Assembly (NCBI GenBank): GCA_035487355.1
Contig: DATHMF010000073.1
Span: 101,707-165,706, forward strand
Direction: 5' to 3'
Source: Terriglobales bacterium
GTDB taxonomy: Bacteria; Acidobacteriota; Terriglobia; Terriglobales; Acidobacteriaceae
DNA: 64,000 nt
Made by a program: the position numbers and the translations under genes. The notes under the pieces were generated by a model, which saw only the letters and a program-made list of their open reading frames with translations, was not told the DNA's origin and did no database searches. The stretch's first letter is position 1; each line of letters begins with the position of its first letter. Positions 25,073 to 34,604 of the stretch are shown here, in pieces.

Positions 25073-26509
25073 TTAAACATTGATCTGCAGTCCATAGACG
25101 CTATTGAATCCATCGGAGAGCGCCTCGTACAGCGTCGGATGAGCATGAATCGTGAACATCATGTCTTCCACAGTGGCCTCAAGCTCTATGGCGGCAACCG
25201 CCTCGGCAATTAATTCCGTCGCTTGCGGTCCGATGATGTGCACGCCCAAGATCTCACCGTACTGCTCATCGGAGACCACCTTCACAAACCCTTCATGCGC
25301 ACCAACGATTGTTGCCTTGGAGTTGCCCAAAAAGGGAAACTTGCCCACTTTAACTTTGTGTCCGGATTCGCGTGCCTGCGCTTCCGTCAATCCTACGCTG
25401 GCAATTTGCGGTTCGCAGTAGGTTGCGCCGGGAATATGGTTGCGGTTCAACGGCTTCGCAGGTCTGCCGGCAATCTTAGAGACCGCCACGATTCCCTGCA
25501 TAAAGCCCACGTGCGCGAGCTGCGGAAACCCGGCAATGATGTCGCCGGCCGCGTAGATACCCGGCTCTTCCGTCTGCATCCATTCATTGGTCTTAATGAA
25601 TCCGCGGTCAGGCTTGATTTTGGTTTTTTCCAGACCAATATTGTCGGTGCGCGGCGCGCGGCCGATGGCGATGAGCACCTTGTCCGCTTCCAGCGCCTGC
25701 GTTTTGCCCTCGGAGTCGGTATAACCCACCTTCACTCCGTCTTTGGTCTTTTCAATTTTCTGAACTTTTACACCTACATTGCTCTTGATGCCGCGCTTGG
25801 TGAAGGCCTTCAGCAGCTCCTTGGAAACTTCTTCGTCTTCCACCGGAACTAGCCGCGGCAGCGCCTCCAAAATCGTCACATCCACGCCAAAGGAGTGGTA
25901 GATGGAAGCAAACTCCACGCCTACAGCACCCGCTCCAATCACGATCAGAGATTTTGGAATCGCGTTGAGACTCAGGACTTCGATGTTGGTCAAAATGCGC
26001 GCGTCTGGTTCGAGCCCAGGAAGCATGCGCGCCTCTGAGCCCGTGCTGATGAGGATATTTTTCGCTTTGATGAATGTGGTTTCGCCGGCGGCGCCGCCTC
26101 CGCCCTCGGTAAAAACTTCAACCGTATGCACGCCGTCTTTGGCCGGCCCGGTCAGCCTTCCGTAACCGTTGACGGTTGCAACCTTGTTTTTGCGCATCAG
26201 GAACTCCAGGCCCTTGGCGTGTTTGAGCACAATCTTGTTCTTGCGCTGCTGGATAGCGGCCCAATTCAGCGTGGGTGCGGTCACGCCTTCGATGCCGAAT
26301 TCTTTGGCATCTTTGAGGTGGTCCCATATTTCGGCGTTGAACAGCAGTGCCTTGGTGGGGATGCAGCCCACATGCAGGCAAGTTCCGCCCAGCAGCTCGT
26401 CTTTCTCGATCAGGCAGGTCTTCAGGCCATATTCACCGGCACGGATCGCGGCGGTATATCCCGCCGGGCCGCTGCCGATAATGGCTACGTCATAAATTGT
26501 CTCAGGCAA
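25073..26509 (-). CDS. lpdA: Dihydrolipoyl dehydrogenase (E3)
   Basis: FAD flavoprotein that reoxidises lipoamide in 2-oxoacid dehydrogenase complexes or the glycine cleavage system. The 478-residue chain has the FAD-binding start DVAIIGSGPAGYTAAIRAG, the redox-active disulfide GGTCLHVGCIPTKALL near residue 41, the NAD fold VIGAGAVGVEFASIYHSFG near 190, the second FAD contact IYAAGDI near 325, and the C-terminal His-Glu pair in IHAHPTLYEALSDGF. Start is TTG 26509. No E1 or E2 gene is in the window, so which complex it serves is unknown. Confidence 0.95.
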   Translation of the reverse strand: MPETIYDVAIIGSGPAGYTAAIRAGEYGLKTCLIEKDELLGGTCLHVGCIPTKALLFNAEIWDHLKDAKEFGIEGVTAPTLNWAAIQQRKNKIVLKHAKGLEFLMRKNKVATVNGYGRLTGPAKDGVHTVEVFTEGGGGAAGETTFIKAKNILISTGSEARMLPGLEPDARILTNIEVLSLNAIPKSLIVIGAGAVGVEFASIYHSFGVDVTILEALPRLVPVEDEEVSKELLKAFTKRGIKSNVGVKVQKIEKTKDGVKVGYTDSEGKTQALEADKVLIAIGRAPRTDNIGLEKTKIKPDRGFIKTNEWMQTEEPGIYAAGDIIAGFPQLAHVGFMQGIVAVSKIAGRPAKPLNRNHIPGATYCEPQIASVGLTEAQARESGHKVKVGKFPFLGNSKATIVGAHEGFVKVVSDEQYGEILGVHIIGPQATELIAEAVAAIELEATVEDMMFTIHAHPTLYEALSDGFNSVYGLQINV

Positions 26510-26627
26510 AGTTGTGCTCCGATGTGCTCACTGTATTAGATGTAGCAACGCAAACTAACGATTGTAAAACACAGGCGGGGGGATGGGAAATCAGCAGCAT
26601 CATCAGCGCTGCTGAACGAGGGTCACT

Positions 26628-27248
26628 TCATGCGGTGAACGCGCCCGTTTGAACATCAAAAAGCCACCTGCCTTGCGCTGGGCAGCCTTTTTCGACATAA
26701 GTACTCTTGGGAACATCGATGATAGCCTCCCCGGCATCGTTGACCCCGGCGAAGTCCTCGAAATAATCACACGATGGCAACTGTTCGAGGATTTCTTCAT
26801 TCAGCTCTCGGAAGTGAACAGACTTGGTCTTCGCGTCATAGATTACGGGCCGGTGTCCTGTGTAGTCACCGGCTGCCCACCAAAAATCTGCGGCCAGTTT
26901 TGTTTCGTCTTTCGAGACCCCGACCATCTCCACGCCAACCAGGCCATCCGGGGAGTCGGAATACTCCTTCGCTAATGCGAATGGCCCGGTACCTTCGGCC
27001 ACAAAAAGTTTGTACACGACTTCACAGGAATTTCCATCCGTGTCGTCTGGGGGCCGGCTCAGCCTGACCGTGGCATAGGCTCGGATACTGCCCGACGGAG
27101 TAGCAATAGTAGCCGTTTTGCGCGTTACGGCTTGTCCTGCTTTGAGTTCATCACACTCCATCGGCTCGGTTGCACGCGCTTTCCGCTCCCCAACAGCAGT
27201 AGCAGTTAGAGTTAGCAGCAGCATCGCTCTGATGATTGCATTTCTCAT
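26628..27248 (-). CDS. Secreted protein of unknown function
   Basis: ATG 27248 is preferred over upstream in-frame codons because it begins a signal peptide, MRNAIIRAMLLLTLTATAVG. The mature part of about 185 residues is mixed alpha/beta with several Cys (MECDELKAG, NSCEVVYKLF, SCDYFEDFAG, KGCPAQGRW), which could form disulfides. I do not recognise a domain. It lies 46 bp downstream of the frameshifted GyrI-like gene and may be in one transcription unit with it and thyX. Confidence 0.6.
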   Translation of the reverse strand: MRNAIIRAMLLLTLTATAVGERKARATEPMECDELKAGQAVTRKTATIATPSGSIRAYATVRLSRPPDDTDGNSCEVVYKLFVAEGTGPFALAKEYSDSPDGLVGVEMVGVSKDETKLAADFWWAAGDYTGHRPVIYDAKTKSVHFRELNEEILEQLPSCDYFEDFAGVNDAGEAIIDVPKSTYVEKGCPAQGRWLFDVQTGAFTA

Positions 27249-27294
27249 GGTCAGCGTTAGAAGTGAATGGTTGTTGCCGTATACGCTAGGCACT

Positions 27295-27706
27295 TTACTT
27301 CAACAAATAGAAAACATCGGTGCGGAGCTTCGCCGGGTCATCGTCCCAGTCGCCGTAGACCTCCCAGAACGGCATGACAAATTGACGCTGGTTCTGCTTG
27401 CACCATTTGCGCACCGCTTCATGCGCAGGGCCAAGCTGATTGTATGGACCGAAGTGCGAAGTTCTTGCGACAGGCCCCGCGGGCGTGGCTGAGCAGACTA
27501 CCTCTATCGAGCCCGCACCCTTTTTCGTCCCAATAGATTGCGACGTTGTGACCATCTCTTCGGAACTCGCTATGCTCTTTTAAAAAAGCCCACGGACGCG
27601 AGAGCAGGTCTCCAATCTCTCGCGAGATCATTTTGAATGTAGTGCGCTGTCTGCAAGCGGCAACAAGCTGCTCTGCCGCCGTCTCCACTGCGACTTGGTA
27701 TTCCAC
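27295..27706 (-). pseudogene. GyrI-like small-molecule-binding protein, frameshifted
   Basis: Two overlapping frames give one GyrI-like (AraC effector-binding) domain of about 137 residues. The N-terminal half from GTG 27706 has HSEFRRDGHNVAIYWDEKG; the C-terminal half has VVCSATPAGPVARTSHFGPY, AHEAVRKWCKQN and FWEVYGDWDDDPAKL, all typical. The frames join at a run of five A near 27516-27522; removing one A restores the reading. So the sequence has one extra base, in a homopolymer, the classic place for a sequencing error. If real, the protein is truncated. It starts 31 bp after the thyX-like gene. Confidence 0.78.
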
Positions 27707-27737
27707 CTACTCTCCCTTAGATTCTTTAATTGATGGG

Positions 27738-29288
27738 TCACCGCTTCAGCAAATCCACCGGCTCGCGCACATCCGTCACCCGGAAATACTGCTTCAGTGC
27801 AGGATAGCGCTCAACTACAGCCTCATACATGGCATAGGCCACATTGCGATAGGAAAAGTGTCCGGCCGGTGTGGTGCGCAGTTCCGAGATGTAGACTGCC
27901 TCGGCGAAATCCATCTTGAAGAGCGTGCGCTTACGATAAGCCATCGGTAGCGCGTAAACCGAAGCTGTCGCGCCGTGATTCGTGGCTAATGCAGTGGCAG
28001 ACTCAGCAGCACGGCGCATGGTTTGCTGGTAACGCGGTTCGAGCCCGGCGGAGATCAAATCCTCAGGCGTGTCATATCCATGGAGAGCGGTAAACTCCTG
28101 GCCAATCTGAATGCAGCGCCGGTGGCGGTGCATATCGCGGAATCCGCCCACATCCATCAGGATGTCAAAGCGAAACCTCTGCCCCGCCGAGAATGCGCGT
28201 AGCAACTCGTCGTGCTTGCCGCGATGTTTAGCGCCGAGTTCGATGATCTCTTGTCGTCGCGCCGCACTTAAGCCGGTCACTCGCTCGCGGACCTGCCGAT
28301 AGGAATAATGGCAATGCTCATAAAGCAACGTGGTGGCAAGTTCGATTTCGAAAGGTTCATCGTCGAGTAAATCAACGGGGTTAGCAGTCTTGATCTTCTC
28401 TCCTGCCAAAATCTCAGCAGCAGCATGCCGTAGCTCTTTTCGCGTCGAGATCTCATACTGGTTGGGATCAGCATACTTCACCAGCGTCGGCGACACTCTG
28501 ACATCCTTCAACAGGTTCTGCTGCGCCAAGTTGCCCAGTTCCTGATTCATCGTCTTGATTTGATCTACCAGTGCGCTCCATGCCTCCTGGTTCACGTTGT
28601 ACGCGGGTTCGCTTGCCGCCTGCTTCAATAGCCGGCCCAAGTTCTGCACTTCGGGATACTCACTCGAAAGCAGGCGTGAAATCTGCGTCTCCAGCGTGCG
28701 CGCATTCATGATCTGGCCCAGGGAAGTGTTGGTTCCCAGCGGCAGCAGATAACGCGAGATATCAAAGGCGCGGGCCTTCAGCGTGCGCTCGTAAGCTTCC
28801 TGTTTCATGGCTTCAGGTCTCGGGGTGCGCTCTGTCAGCCACTTCCACATGCTTTCGGAGAGAGTTTCGTACTCCGTAAAAAGAAACTCAATAGTTTCGC
28901 GGTAAAGCTGCAAGGCGTCTGCATCCTCGCCGAAATCGGGGATGGTATAGCCGCTTTTGCGGAAATCCTGATAGCGCGTCGAGCGCTCCTGGCCGTCCCA
29001 GCGTTGCTCATCCACCAAAATGATGGCGGCAATCATCGAAAGCTTTTCGATGGCGAAGGCAACATGGGCCAGGTCGGCAATCGAGCGGTGGCCGTATTGG
29101 AAATAAAAAGTGTTGAGAAATTTTTCGGCCTTCTGCTCGTTGATCTCATGCAGCGACTCCTTCATGGAGAGCGCCGAACGCGAGTATTTGGCCATGGCAT
29201 AGGCTTGCACCTCAGGTTCAGCGCCGTACACGGCATAGACATTGGTGGCCGGTTGGTGGTTATTAGAAGAGGGCTTCTGGTCCGACAT
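27738..29288 (-). CDS. thyX: ThyX-like FAD-dependent thymidylate synthase, tandem-domain form
   Basis: A 516-residue protein about twice the length of classical ThyX (around 220-250). ATG 29288 (MSDQKPSSNNH) is chosen over an upstream codon at 29333. Both halves resemble ThyX. The N-terminal half has FQYGHRSIADLAHVAFAIEK and DEQRWDGQERSTRYQ; the C-terminal half has HCHYSYRQVRERV and FRDMHRHRRCIQIGQEF. The classical motif is RHRxxSxNExSxRY; the first half lacks RHR, and the second has RHR but not the Ser. Long forms like this are usually annotated ThyX, but flavin-dependent dUMP methylation by this one is not certain. It is the first gene of a leftward cluster. Confidence 0.75.
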   Translation of the reverse strand: MSDQKPSSNNHQPATNVYAVYGAEPEVQAYAMAKYSRSALSMKESLHEINEQKAEKFLNTFYFQYGHRSIADLAHVAFAIEKLSMIAAIILVDEQRWDGQERSTRYQDFRKSGYTIPDFGEDADALQLYRETIEFLFTEYETLSESMWKWLTERTPRPEAMKQEAYERTLKARAFDISRYLLPLGTNTSLGQIMNARTLETQISRLLSSEYPEVQNLGRLLKQAASEPAYNVNQEAWSALVDQIKTMNQELGNLAQQNLLKDVRVSPTLVKYADPNQYEISTRKELRHAAAEILAGEKIKTANPVDLLDDEPFEIELATTLLYEHCHYSYRQVRERVTGLSAARRQEIIELGAKHRGKHDELLRAFSAGQRFRFDILMDVGGFRDMHRHRRCIQIGQEFTALHGYDTPEDLISAGLEPRYQQTMRRAAESATALATNHGATASVYALPMAYRKRTLFKMDFAEAVYISELRTTPAGHFSYRNVAYAMYEAVVERYPALKQYFRVTDVREPVDLLKR

Positions 29289-29400
29289 CGGTACCAGAAA
29301 TGTTAGCAGCAGTTCTGGACGTAATACGAGCAAATTGTTATGGCGAATCTGCAGACTGGCTGGACTTCATCGAAGTTCTTGGACGGTTCTTTGAATTCTT

Positions 29401-29475
29401 TTGTTAGCGTAACTGCAATGAACAAAGGTTTTTGTTATGAGAATTCCCTTTGTTATAAGAAATCCCTTTTGTAAA
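29401..29475. repeat. Tandem TTTGTTAT-type repeats in a divergent intergenic region
   Basis: An 18-bp unit, TTGTTATGAGAATTCCCT at 29432 and TTGTTATAAGAAATCCCT at 29450, is repeated head to tail, with a degenerate third start (TTGTAAAG) at about 29469 and a related TTGTTAGCG at 29401. It lies between the divergent thyX-like (29288) and secreted-protein (29560) genes. The regular spacing suggests regulator binding or a decayed microsatellite. Confidence 0.55.
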
Positions 29476-29559
29476 GATTTGTATTTTCTTTGCTGGAAAT
29501 TACTGAAGTAACTTCCCCTCGGGGCCAAAATGCGATAAATTAGATAATTCATTACATAC

Positions 29560-30414
29560 ATGCGAAACAGCTATACTATCTCGACTTTATTCTGTGTACT
29601 GTTGGTGTTAGCGGGCAGTGCTATGACTTGGGCGCAGGCGGAAGCCGTCGCTCCAACCTCACAATTCCTTCCGGCATCAATCTTCTCCTCGCCCACGGCC
29701 CTGCCGCGCATGGCGCCGGAGTTAGCGTTGTCTACGTTTGATCAGCGCGCCGACCACCAGTTGAGTGATCTGCCTTCGTATTCGGCTGTGACCCGCATCT
29801 CGGCTGAACTGCCGCAGAGCAAGCAGCGGGCGGTGTTCGAATTGGAGCGCCACTATGCTGCTCCCAAGACCTTGCAATTTGTTCCCGTGCAGTTCTCGGG
29901 CGATGGTTTTGTGAAGCACAACGTCATCAACCGCGTGCTGCAGCAGGAAGTGGATAGCACCGAAAAACAGGATGGCGCGCAAACCGCCATCACCGAGCGG
30001 AATTACAAGTTCACGTATAAAGGCGATTCGCAAATTGAAGGCCGGGCCGTGCACGTATATCAGGTGAAGCCATTGGCCAATCTTCCCGGATTGTTCAAGG
30101 GCCACGTCTACCTGGATGTATTGAGCGGTGCGCTCCTGCGGGCAGAAGGCAAGCTGGTGAAGTCGCCGTCATTTTTCATCAAGAAAATTGATTTCGTCAC
30201 CGACTACGCTGACCTGGATGGATTTTCACTGCCCATTCACGTTCACTCGGTAGCAGATACGCGCCTGGTCGGTCATGTTGTGATGGATATCTCTACCACC
30301 GGGTACAGCTTTGCCGGCAGCATCACAAACGCCAGCCCCACAGGGACCACGACTGGCAGCAGCTCTACGGTTATCGTTACCCCTACGCCAATCGTCTCAA
30401 CCAGCACGGAATAA
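29560..30414 (+). CDS. Secreted LolA-fold-like protein of unknown function
   Basis: 284 residues with a signal peptide (MRNSYTISTLFCVLLVLAGS, cleavage near TWAQA). The mature protein has alternating strands (AVFELERHYAAPKTLQFVPV, GRAVHVYQVKPLANLPGLFK, GHVYLDVLSGALLRAEGKLV, SLPIHVHSVADTRLVGH). This resembles the half-barrel of LolA/LolB or outer-membrane lipoprotein-sorting-like proteins found in several copies in Acidobacteriota. The C-terminus is a Thr/Ser/Pro-rich tail. No lipobox is seen. Function is unknown; binding of a hydrophobic ligand is a guess from the fold. Start ATG 29560 has no strong ribosome site. Confidence 0.6.
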   Translation: MRNSYTISTLFCVLLVLAGSAMTWAQAEAVAPTSQFLPASIFSSPTALPRMAPELALSTFDQRADHQLSDLPSYSAVTRISAELPQSKQRAVFELERHYAAPKTLQFVPVQFSGDGFVKHNVINRVLQQEVDSTEKQDGAQTAITERNYKFTYKGDSQIEGRAVHVYQVKPLANLPGLFKGHVYLDVLSGALLRAEGKLVKSPSFFIKKIDFVTDYADLDGFSLPIHVHSVADTRLVGHVVMDISTTGYSFAGSITNASPTGTTTGSSSTVIVTPTPIVSTSTE

Positions 30415-30617
30415 AATCCGGATAGCTTGCGTAAGAACTCAATTCTAGTTCGATCTTTCGGAGGGGCACAGCTTTAGCTGTGCCGCAAGTTTGTTGGGAA
30501 ATCATACTTCTTCACTGCCGTAGGCTGGCGCGAAGCGAAGCGCCTAAAAATCCCTTTTTTTCCGCAAGGCCTTTTAACCATGAGGGCGAACGAACACCAA
30601 CTCCAAAAATGCTCTGA
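30415..30617. other. Convergent intergenic region with two hairpins
   Basis: Between convergent genes. GGCACAGC (30465-30472), loop TTTA, GCTGTGCC (30477-30484) is a perfect 8-bp stem. GGCGC (30527-30531) and GCGCC (30540-30544) form a second, followed ten bases later by seven T at 30555-30561. The first matches a phrase (GGCACAGCTTTAGCTGTGCC) that looks like a dispersed intergenic repeat. Either may stop transcription from one or both sides, but neither is a textbook terminator. Confidence 0.45.
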
Positions 30618-32144
30618 TTATTTCACCTCAAACTTGCTCTCGTGGATAAGGTTGCTATTCCCGTTGTTGTCAGTGACTTCATATTGCAAGGTATAAGTTC
30701 CAGGTTTGATGTCTGCGGGCAAGTCAAGATATCCGCTGACCTGCAGAAAGAAATTTGCCGGATGGTACACATAGGCGTCATTCAAGCTCTCCCAATCCGG
30801 TTTGTTGAGTAAGAGGCTTCCATCCGGTTCAAGCAGCTTATAGGCGATGTGCAGGTTGACGTGGTCATCGCGGAATTGCATTCCCAGCAGGCGGAAGCTG
30901 TAATAGACGCTCTCTCCGGCGTGATACTCGGCAGGCGCAATGGGTTCACCCTGTTTGCTGCGGGTAAAGTGAAAATCCCGGACCTCGAGTTTGACCGCGG
31001 CCAGCACCGGCGTGGCGTTTTCTACGGTAAAAGCTGAAGCAAAGTCTTGCCCGGAATTGGCCACATTGTCCTGAGCATGGATGTTGATTTTATAAATCCC
31101 GGCCGGAGCAAATGGCGGCAAATGGATCCGATAATTTGCCTGGATCGGAACTCCGGCGCCTTTGGATGCTCCCGTGACCGTATTTTCCCAGGGATGGTCC
31201 AATGCCAGCCCGTTGGGGTCCGTGCAGGTTACGCGGATTGCGACCGCGATGTTGCCCTGCGGATTGCTGCCATAGCCGGTCAACTCATATTTGGCATAGA
31301 CGTCGTCTTCCGCTTTGTAAACCGAGCTTGCCCGTGGTGCGACGCTGTTTCCATCAGTGAAAGTGAAGTTCTGCAACTTCAGGTTGCCGCTTTGCACCAC
31401 GGGAAGAGTGGCCGAGCCGCTCTGCTCTCCACGCGCTCCCGAGTCAATTGCGCCACCGGCGCCCATGGCAACATGCAGACTGATGCTATGCATGTTGCGA
31501 TATTGGCGATACACTTGCCAGCCAATGGCGCCAACTGCAGCCAGATAAAAAATCACTCCCGCCAGGGTAAAGAGAACACTTTCTCGCAAGATCACTACTG
31601 TTCCTGCCATGCGGTCGCCGATCCGCTGCCGTTTCGCGGAAAATATCGCGAATATCCACCCCAGCAGATAAAACGCAGGCAGAACATCCAACAGACGCGC
31701 CAAGGTGCGGATAAACGCCGCCCTGATCCCCGCGCCTTCACCGCTTACCCGCCGCACCTGAATGCCAACAGACGCTTTGCCTAGAGTTGCCCCAAACAAG
31801 GCTTCCATGAGCCAGAAGTAGAGCGCGGCAATAATAGCAATGCCCACAGTTGCGGCCAGGAGCGGCGTGCCCGTTACATTTAAAGATCCACCGGGTTGCG
31901 GCCCATTCCAGCGGTTTGCACCCCAAATCAGGGCCAGCCACCAAAGTGCGGTCAGCAAAATCGAGTCCAAAATCAAGGCTCCCAGGCGTCGCCACAAGCT
32001 GGCTATCCCATAGCCGGCCATGAGCATGGTTGATCCATCGGTATGAAGCTCGCCAGAGACGACGGTTTCTGCTAATTCTTTGCCGCAGTTCACGCACGTG
32101 GATGAGCTGTTGGGATTTCGGACCCCGCACTTAGGACAATCCAT
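30618..32144 (-). CDS. Zinc-ribbon and RDD-domain membrane protein
   Basis: 508 residues. The N-terminus is a zinc ribbon with two Cys pairs (CPKCGVRNP and CVNCGKEL). Residues about 45-215 are an RDD domain with its Arg and Asp in SLWRRLGALILDSILLT, further membrane helices, FGATLGKASVGIQVRRVSGE and RQRIGDRMAGTVVI. A last helix (LAGVIFYLAAVGAIGWQVYR) leads to an extracytoplasmic beta-rich part (about 260-508) with repeated strand patterns such as AVAIRVTCTDPNGLAL and PGTYTLQYEVTDNNGNSNL, probably Ig-like. RDD proteins have been linked to ion exchange, but the role here is unknown. No operon partner is seen. Confidence 0.75.
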   Translation of the reverse strand: MDCPKCGVRNPNSSSTCVNCGKELAETVVSGELHTDGSTMLMAGYGIASLWRRLGALILDSILLTALWWLALIWGANRWNGPQPGGSLNVTGTPLLAATVGIAIIAALYFWLMEALFGATLGKASVGIQVRRVSGEGAGIRAAFIRTLARLLDVLPAFYLLGWIFAIFSAKRQRIGDRMAGTVVILRESVLFTLAGVIFYLAAVGAIGWQVYRQYRNMHSISLHVAMGAGGAIDSGARGEQSGSATLPVVQSGNLKLQNFTFTDGNSVAPRASSVYKAEDDVYAKYELTGYGSNPQGNIAVAIRVTCTDPNGLALDHPWENTVTGASKGAGVPIQANYRIHLPPFAPAGIYKINIHAQDNVANSGQDFASAFTVENATPVLAAVKLEVRDFHFTRSKQGEPIAPAEYHAGESVYYSFRLLGMQFRDDHVNLHIAYKLLEPDGSLLLNKPDWESLNDAYVYHPANFFLQVSGYLDLPADIKPGTYTLQYEVTDNNGNSNLIHESKFEVK

Positions 32145-32302
32145 GGATCTTCCTCCGGAACCAAACTCGATACTACGACTAAACCCGGCATTTTATCGTA
32201 TTGAGACACCTTTTAAGCTCCAATAGCGCGATCAAAGCGTCAAAGAAGGAAGCAAGGTTTAACTGAGGACTAACCACTGACCACTGAGGACTGCTTCATG
32301 GT

Positions 32303-34588
32303 ATGCTGGCGCTACCACGGCCACGAATCCAGCAGCAGATGAAATATCTTTACTCAGAACTTCCCGCCGTCCAGGTAGCGGGAACCCGGCTGGTGGGACG
32401 GGTGGTCTTCGGGCTCCTTGTGCTCGCCGCCGCGTTGGTAGGCGCCTTCGCGGGTCTGTTGATTGTCTATTCCACCGACCTTCCTCAGGTCAGCGAGTTG
32501 GAGCATTACCGCCCCAGTTCCATCACTGAGTTGTACGACGACCAAGGCCGCGAGATCGGATCATTCGCCATCCAGAGGCGCCTGATCGTGAATTATGAAG
32601 ACCTGCCCAAGGTGCTGCGCGAAGCCGTAATTTCCATCGAAGACAAGGATTTCGAGCGCCACTGGGGCATTAATTTGTGGCGCGTGTTGGGCGCGTTTTA
32701 TCGCGATATTGCCACGCATCGCAACATGCAGGGCGCATCTACGTTGACTATGCAGCTTTCCCGCAATCTGTTTCTTTCGCAGGAGCGCACGATGTCGCGC
32801 AAAATGCAGGAGGCCATGCTGGCCATCCAGATCGAGCGGCGTTTTACCAAGCCCCAGATTTTTACCATGTACTGCAACCAGATTTACCTGGGACACGGCG
32901 TCTACGGCTTTGAAGCCGGTGCCGAGTATTACTTCAACAAACATGCGAAGGACCTGACGCTCGAAGAGGCTGCCGTGCTCGCCGGATTGCCCAAGAGCCC
33001 GACAGAGTATTCGCCTATACTCCATCCCGACCGGTCGTTGGCGCGCCGGAACCTGGTGATCAACAATATGCTGGAAGACGGCAAGATCACCGCCGAGGAA
33101 GCCAACAACGCCAAGGCGGCCCCGCTCCGGCTCAATGTTAACGTGCCCCCGAATAATCTTGCCCCCTGGTTTGCCGAAGACGTGCGCCGCTATTTGGAAA
33201 AAAAATATGGCAGCGACCAGGTCCACCTGGACGGCCTGCGCGTTTATACCTCCCTGGACATGGATTTACAAAAGGTAGCTACACAAGCTGTTCTCGATGG
33301 CGTGGCCGCCTACGAACGCCGCCATGGCTGGAAGGCGAAACTGCAGAACGTGATCGCCATGGGCCAGAAGATGTCTGAATATGAGCATCCCGATTGGAAC
33401 AATACCATTGACGTAGGCAGCTACGAGCACGCCCTGGTTACCTCGGTGACCGCATCTTTGGCGACGGTGAAGTTTGGCCGCTACACCGCAGCTTTGGGCC
33501 CAAGCGATGTTTCCTGGACGGGCAAACGCTCGCCCCTGCAACTCTTCAAAGTGGGCGATATCGTATACGTGAAGGTTTTGTCCCTGGGTCCTGACAGCAA
33601 AGCCGGCGTGCGTCTGGAGCAGAACTCGGGCGCGCAGGGCGCGCTGCTGGCCATAGACAACGCGACCGGCGACATCAAGGCCATGGTAGGCGGGCTCGAT
33701 TACGAGGAATCCAAATTCAACCGCGCAACCCAGGCTTTGCGCCAGGTGGGTTCGTCGTTTAAGCCCTACGTTTATACCGCTGCTGTGGATACAGCCGGGG
33801 CCACGCCCGACGACATGATTCTGGATGCGCCCACTTCTTTTATCACCGGCTCCGGCGTTTACACGCCGCACAACTACGACGGAAAATTTGAGGGCAACAT
33901 TACTCTGCGCCATGCGCTGGCCGAGTCACGCAACATTCCTGCGCTGAAGCTGGCCGAACGCGTGGGCATGAAGACGGTGATCGAATACGCCCATAAATTC
34001 GGAGTGACCTCCCCGCTGCCGCCGTATTTGCCGGTCGCGCTCGGCGCTGCCGAAGTAACTCTCTACGAACAGACCGCAGCGTTTTCCACTTTCCCCAACG
34101 ATGGGGTGCGCGTCACCCCGCGCTACATCCGGAAAGTGGTTGACTACGATGGGCGCGTGATGGAAGAAAATTATCCTGAAGTTAAAGATGTGGTGGGCGC
34201 CAATACTGCGCGTATCATGACCTCGATGATGCGCGAGGTTGTGCTGCACGGCACGGCAGCCCGGGCCAACGCGCTCAAACATCCGCTGGCAGGCAAGACC
34301 GGGACCACGAACGACTTCACCGATGCCTGGTTTATCGGGTTTTCTCCTTCGATTACCTGCGGGGTGTGGATCGGTTTCGACGAAAAGAAAAACCTTGGCG
34401 CGAAAGAAACCGGCGCACAGGCAGCGCTGCCCATCTGGATGGATTTCATGAAAGTTGCCATCCAGGGCCATGATGACGAAGACTTCACCGCTCCAACCCT
34501 GGCGCCGCGTCCGCCCACGGCTGTAGCCGTGAAGGAAGATACGCCTGACATCAAGCCCGGCGAGGACGTAGACCAGGCCGCCCATTAA
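32303..34588 (+). CDS. Class A penicillin-binding protein 1A (transglycosylase/transpeptidase)
   Basis: Bifunctional peptidoglycan synthase of 761 residues anchored by one helix near residues 27-50. GT51 domain: SIEDKDFERHWGINLWRVLG (catalytic Glu), GASTLTMQLSRNLFL, RKMQEAMLAIQIERRFTKPQ and NQIYLGHGVYGFEAGAEYYF. Transpeptidase domain: SSFKP near residue 490 (Ser-x-x-Lys nucleophile), SRN near 540 (in LAESRNIPAL) and KTGTTNDFTDAWFIGF near 660 (KTG triad). Start ATG 32303; ATG 32339 (MKYLYSELP) is a possible alternative. The PASTA protein that follows after 16 bp may be its partner. Confidence 0.93.
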   Translation: MLALPRPRIQQQMKYLYSELPAVQVAGTRLVGRVVFGLLVLAAALVGAFAGLLIVYSTDLPQVSELEHYRPSSITELYDDQGREIGSFAIQRRLIVNYEDLPKVLREAVISIEDKDFERHWGINLWRVLGAFYRDIATHRNMQGASTLTMQLSRNLFLSQERTMSRKMQEAMLAIQIERRFTKPQIFTMYCNQIYLGHGVYGFEAGAEYYFNKHAKDLTLEEAAVLAGLPKSPTEYSPILHPDRSLARRNLVINNMLEDGKITAEEANNAKAAPLRLNVNVPPNNLAPWFAEDVRRYLEKKYGSDQVHLDGLRVYTSLDMDLQKVATQAVLDGVAAYERRHGWKAKLQNVIAMGQKMSEYEHPDWNNTIDVGSYEHALVTSVTASLATVKFGRYTAALGPSDVSWTGKRSPLQLFKVGDIVYVKVLSLGPDSKAGVRLEQNSGAQGALLAIDNATGDIKAMVGGLDYEESKFNRATQALRQVGSSFKPYVYTAAVDTAGATPDDMILDAPTSFITGSGVYTPHNYDGKFEGNITLRHALAESRNIPALKLAERVGMKTVIEYAHKFGVTSPLPPYLPVALGAAEVTLYEQTAAFSTFPNDGVRVTPRYIRKVVDYDGRVMEENYPEVKDVVGANTARIMTSMMREVVLHGTAARANALKHPLAGKTGTTNDFTDAWFIGFSPSITCGVWIGFDEKKNLGAKETGAQAALPIWMDFMKVAIQGHDDEDFTAPTLAPRPPTAVAVKEDTPDIKPGEDVDQAAH

Positions 34589-34604
34589 TGACTGAGGACT
34601 GTTC

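Noticed and set aside
27505..27535. Programmed -1 frameshift at the A-run of the GyrI-like gene
   Set aside because: Restoring the frame needs a +1 shift (skipping one base), not the -1 shift expected of an A-rich slippery site.
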